Below are positions 6,079 through 6,286 of a stretch of 6,286 nt of DNA, in pieces. Under the pieces are notes generated by a model that worked only from the letters and a program-made list of their open reading frames with translations, was not told the origin of the DNA and did not search any database. The first letter of the stretch is position 1; each line of letters opens with the position of its first letter. The position numbers were made by a program, and so were the translations under genes. Source of the DNA: an uncultured Bryobacterales bacterium (lineage in GTDB: Bacteria > Acidobacteriota > Terriglobia > Bryobacterales > Bryobacteraceae); contig CALMAV010000027.1 in NCBI GenBank assembly GCA_937859895.1, forward strand, positions 7,542-13,827, written 5' to 3'.

Positions 6079-6286
6079 TATAGAGTGCAGGCAGTAATCA
6101 GATCGCGGACTGACAGGATCCTGTGTATCAGCGAGCGATTCAGGGTAAAGTAATCACCTTTTACCTAATTAGTTTTCGCAAAACCCAAAGACGGGAGAAA
6201 GCTAAGGCATACCCGTTTCCTCACCAGGAAGCGTCAACACAAACCTAAGCTTTGTTTGGTACAGTGAGACTCGATTCGAGAACTCG
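6079..6286. other. Non-coding right flank of the transposon
   Basis: No reading frame with recognisable protein content is seen on either strand, and no tRNA fold. The stretch appears more AT-rich than the kinase gene. It has a perfect 12-bp palindrome at 6113-6124 (ACAGGATCCTGT), a 6-bp stem GGTAAA/TTTACC at 6144-6149 and 6160-6165 with a 10-base loop, and a small TTCCT/AGGAA stem at 6217-6221 and 6226-6230. None has the GC-rich stem plus T-run of an intrinsic terminator. It does not continue the IS5 fragment seen left of the element. It may be upstream DNA of a gene beyond the window. Confidence 0.4.

Noticed and set aside
6262..6286. TTCGAGA near the right edge, resembling a tRNA T-loop
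   Set aside because: The flanking bases do not pair as a T-stem, and no anticodon arm or acceptor stem is found.

Overview
The window looks like a piece of a Terriglobia/Acidobacteria-type genome. The best clue is the first gene, a serine/threonine kinase fused through one membrane helix to a TolB-like domain and TPR repeats. That architecture is greatly expanded in soil Acidobacteria such as the Solibacter and Koribacter groups. The assignment is inference from protein style; no ribosomal or other marker gene is present.

Layout, left to right. Bases 1-2606 (+) hold the kinase gene, whose 5' end lies outside the window. Its kinase domain has the catalytic Lys, Glu, Asp, Asn and DFG residues, but it has HCD in place of HRD and appears to lack about 35 residues of the C-lobe. 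Bases 2607-2873 are a short scar region: a 5'-proximal fragment of an IS5-type transposase (about 2630-2785) followed by about 90 bp with a 7-bp hairpin. Bases 2874-6078 are a complete, end-to-end Tn3-family element of 3205 bp, bounded by 37/38-bp inverted repeats starting GGGG and carrying only a transposase gene (tnpA). No resolvase or cargo gene is present. Bases 6079-6286 are non-coding flank with small palindromes and nothing I can name.

The tnpA reading frame is full length (about 991 codons) but broken in three places: a TGA at 3336-3338, a +1 frameshift near 3607 and a -1 frameshift near 4983. The two frameshifts cancel, so the C-terminal DDE catalytic half returns to the frame of the original start codon. 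The D, D and E residues are all present, at about 680, 753 and 883 of the repaired protein. The element is therefore probably immobile by itself, although its ends are well preserved and might be recognised by a related transposase in trans. The sequences flanking the two ends (GAATT and TATAG) do not form the 5-bp target duplication expected of this family.

The genes do not form a working pathway together: a signalling gene is followed by layered mobile-element debris. I see no convincing new biological system. The points most worth a second look are the multiply lesioned but end-intact tnpA-only transposon and the shortened, non-RD kinase domain.
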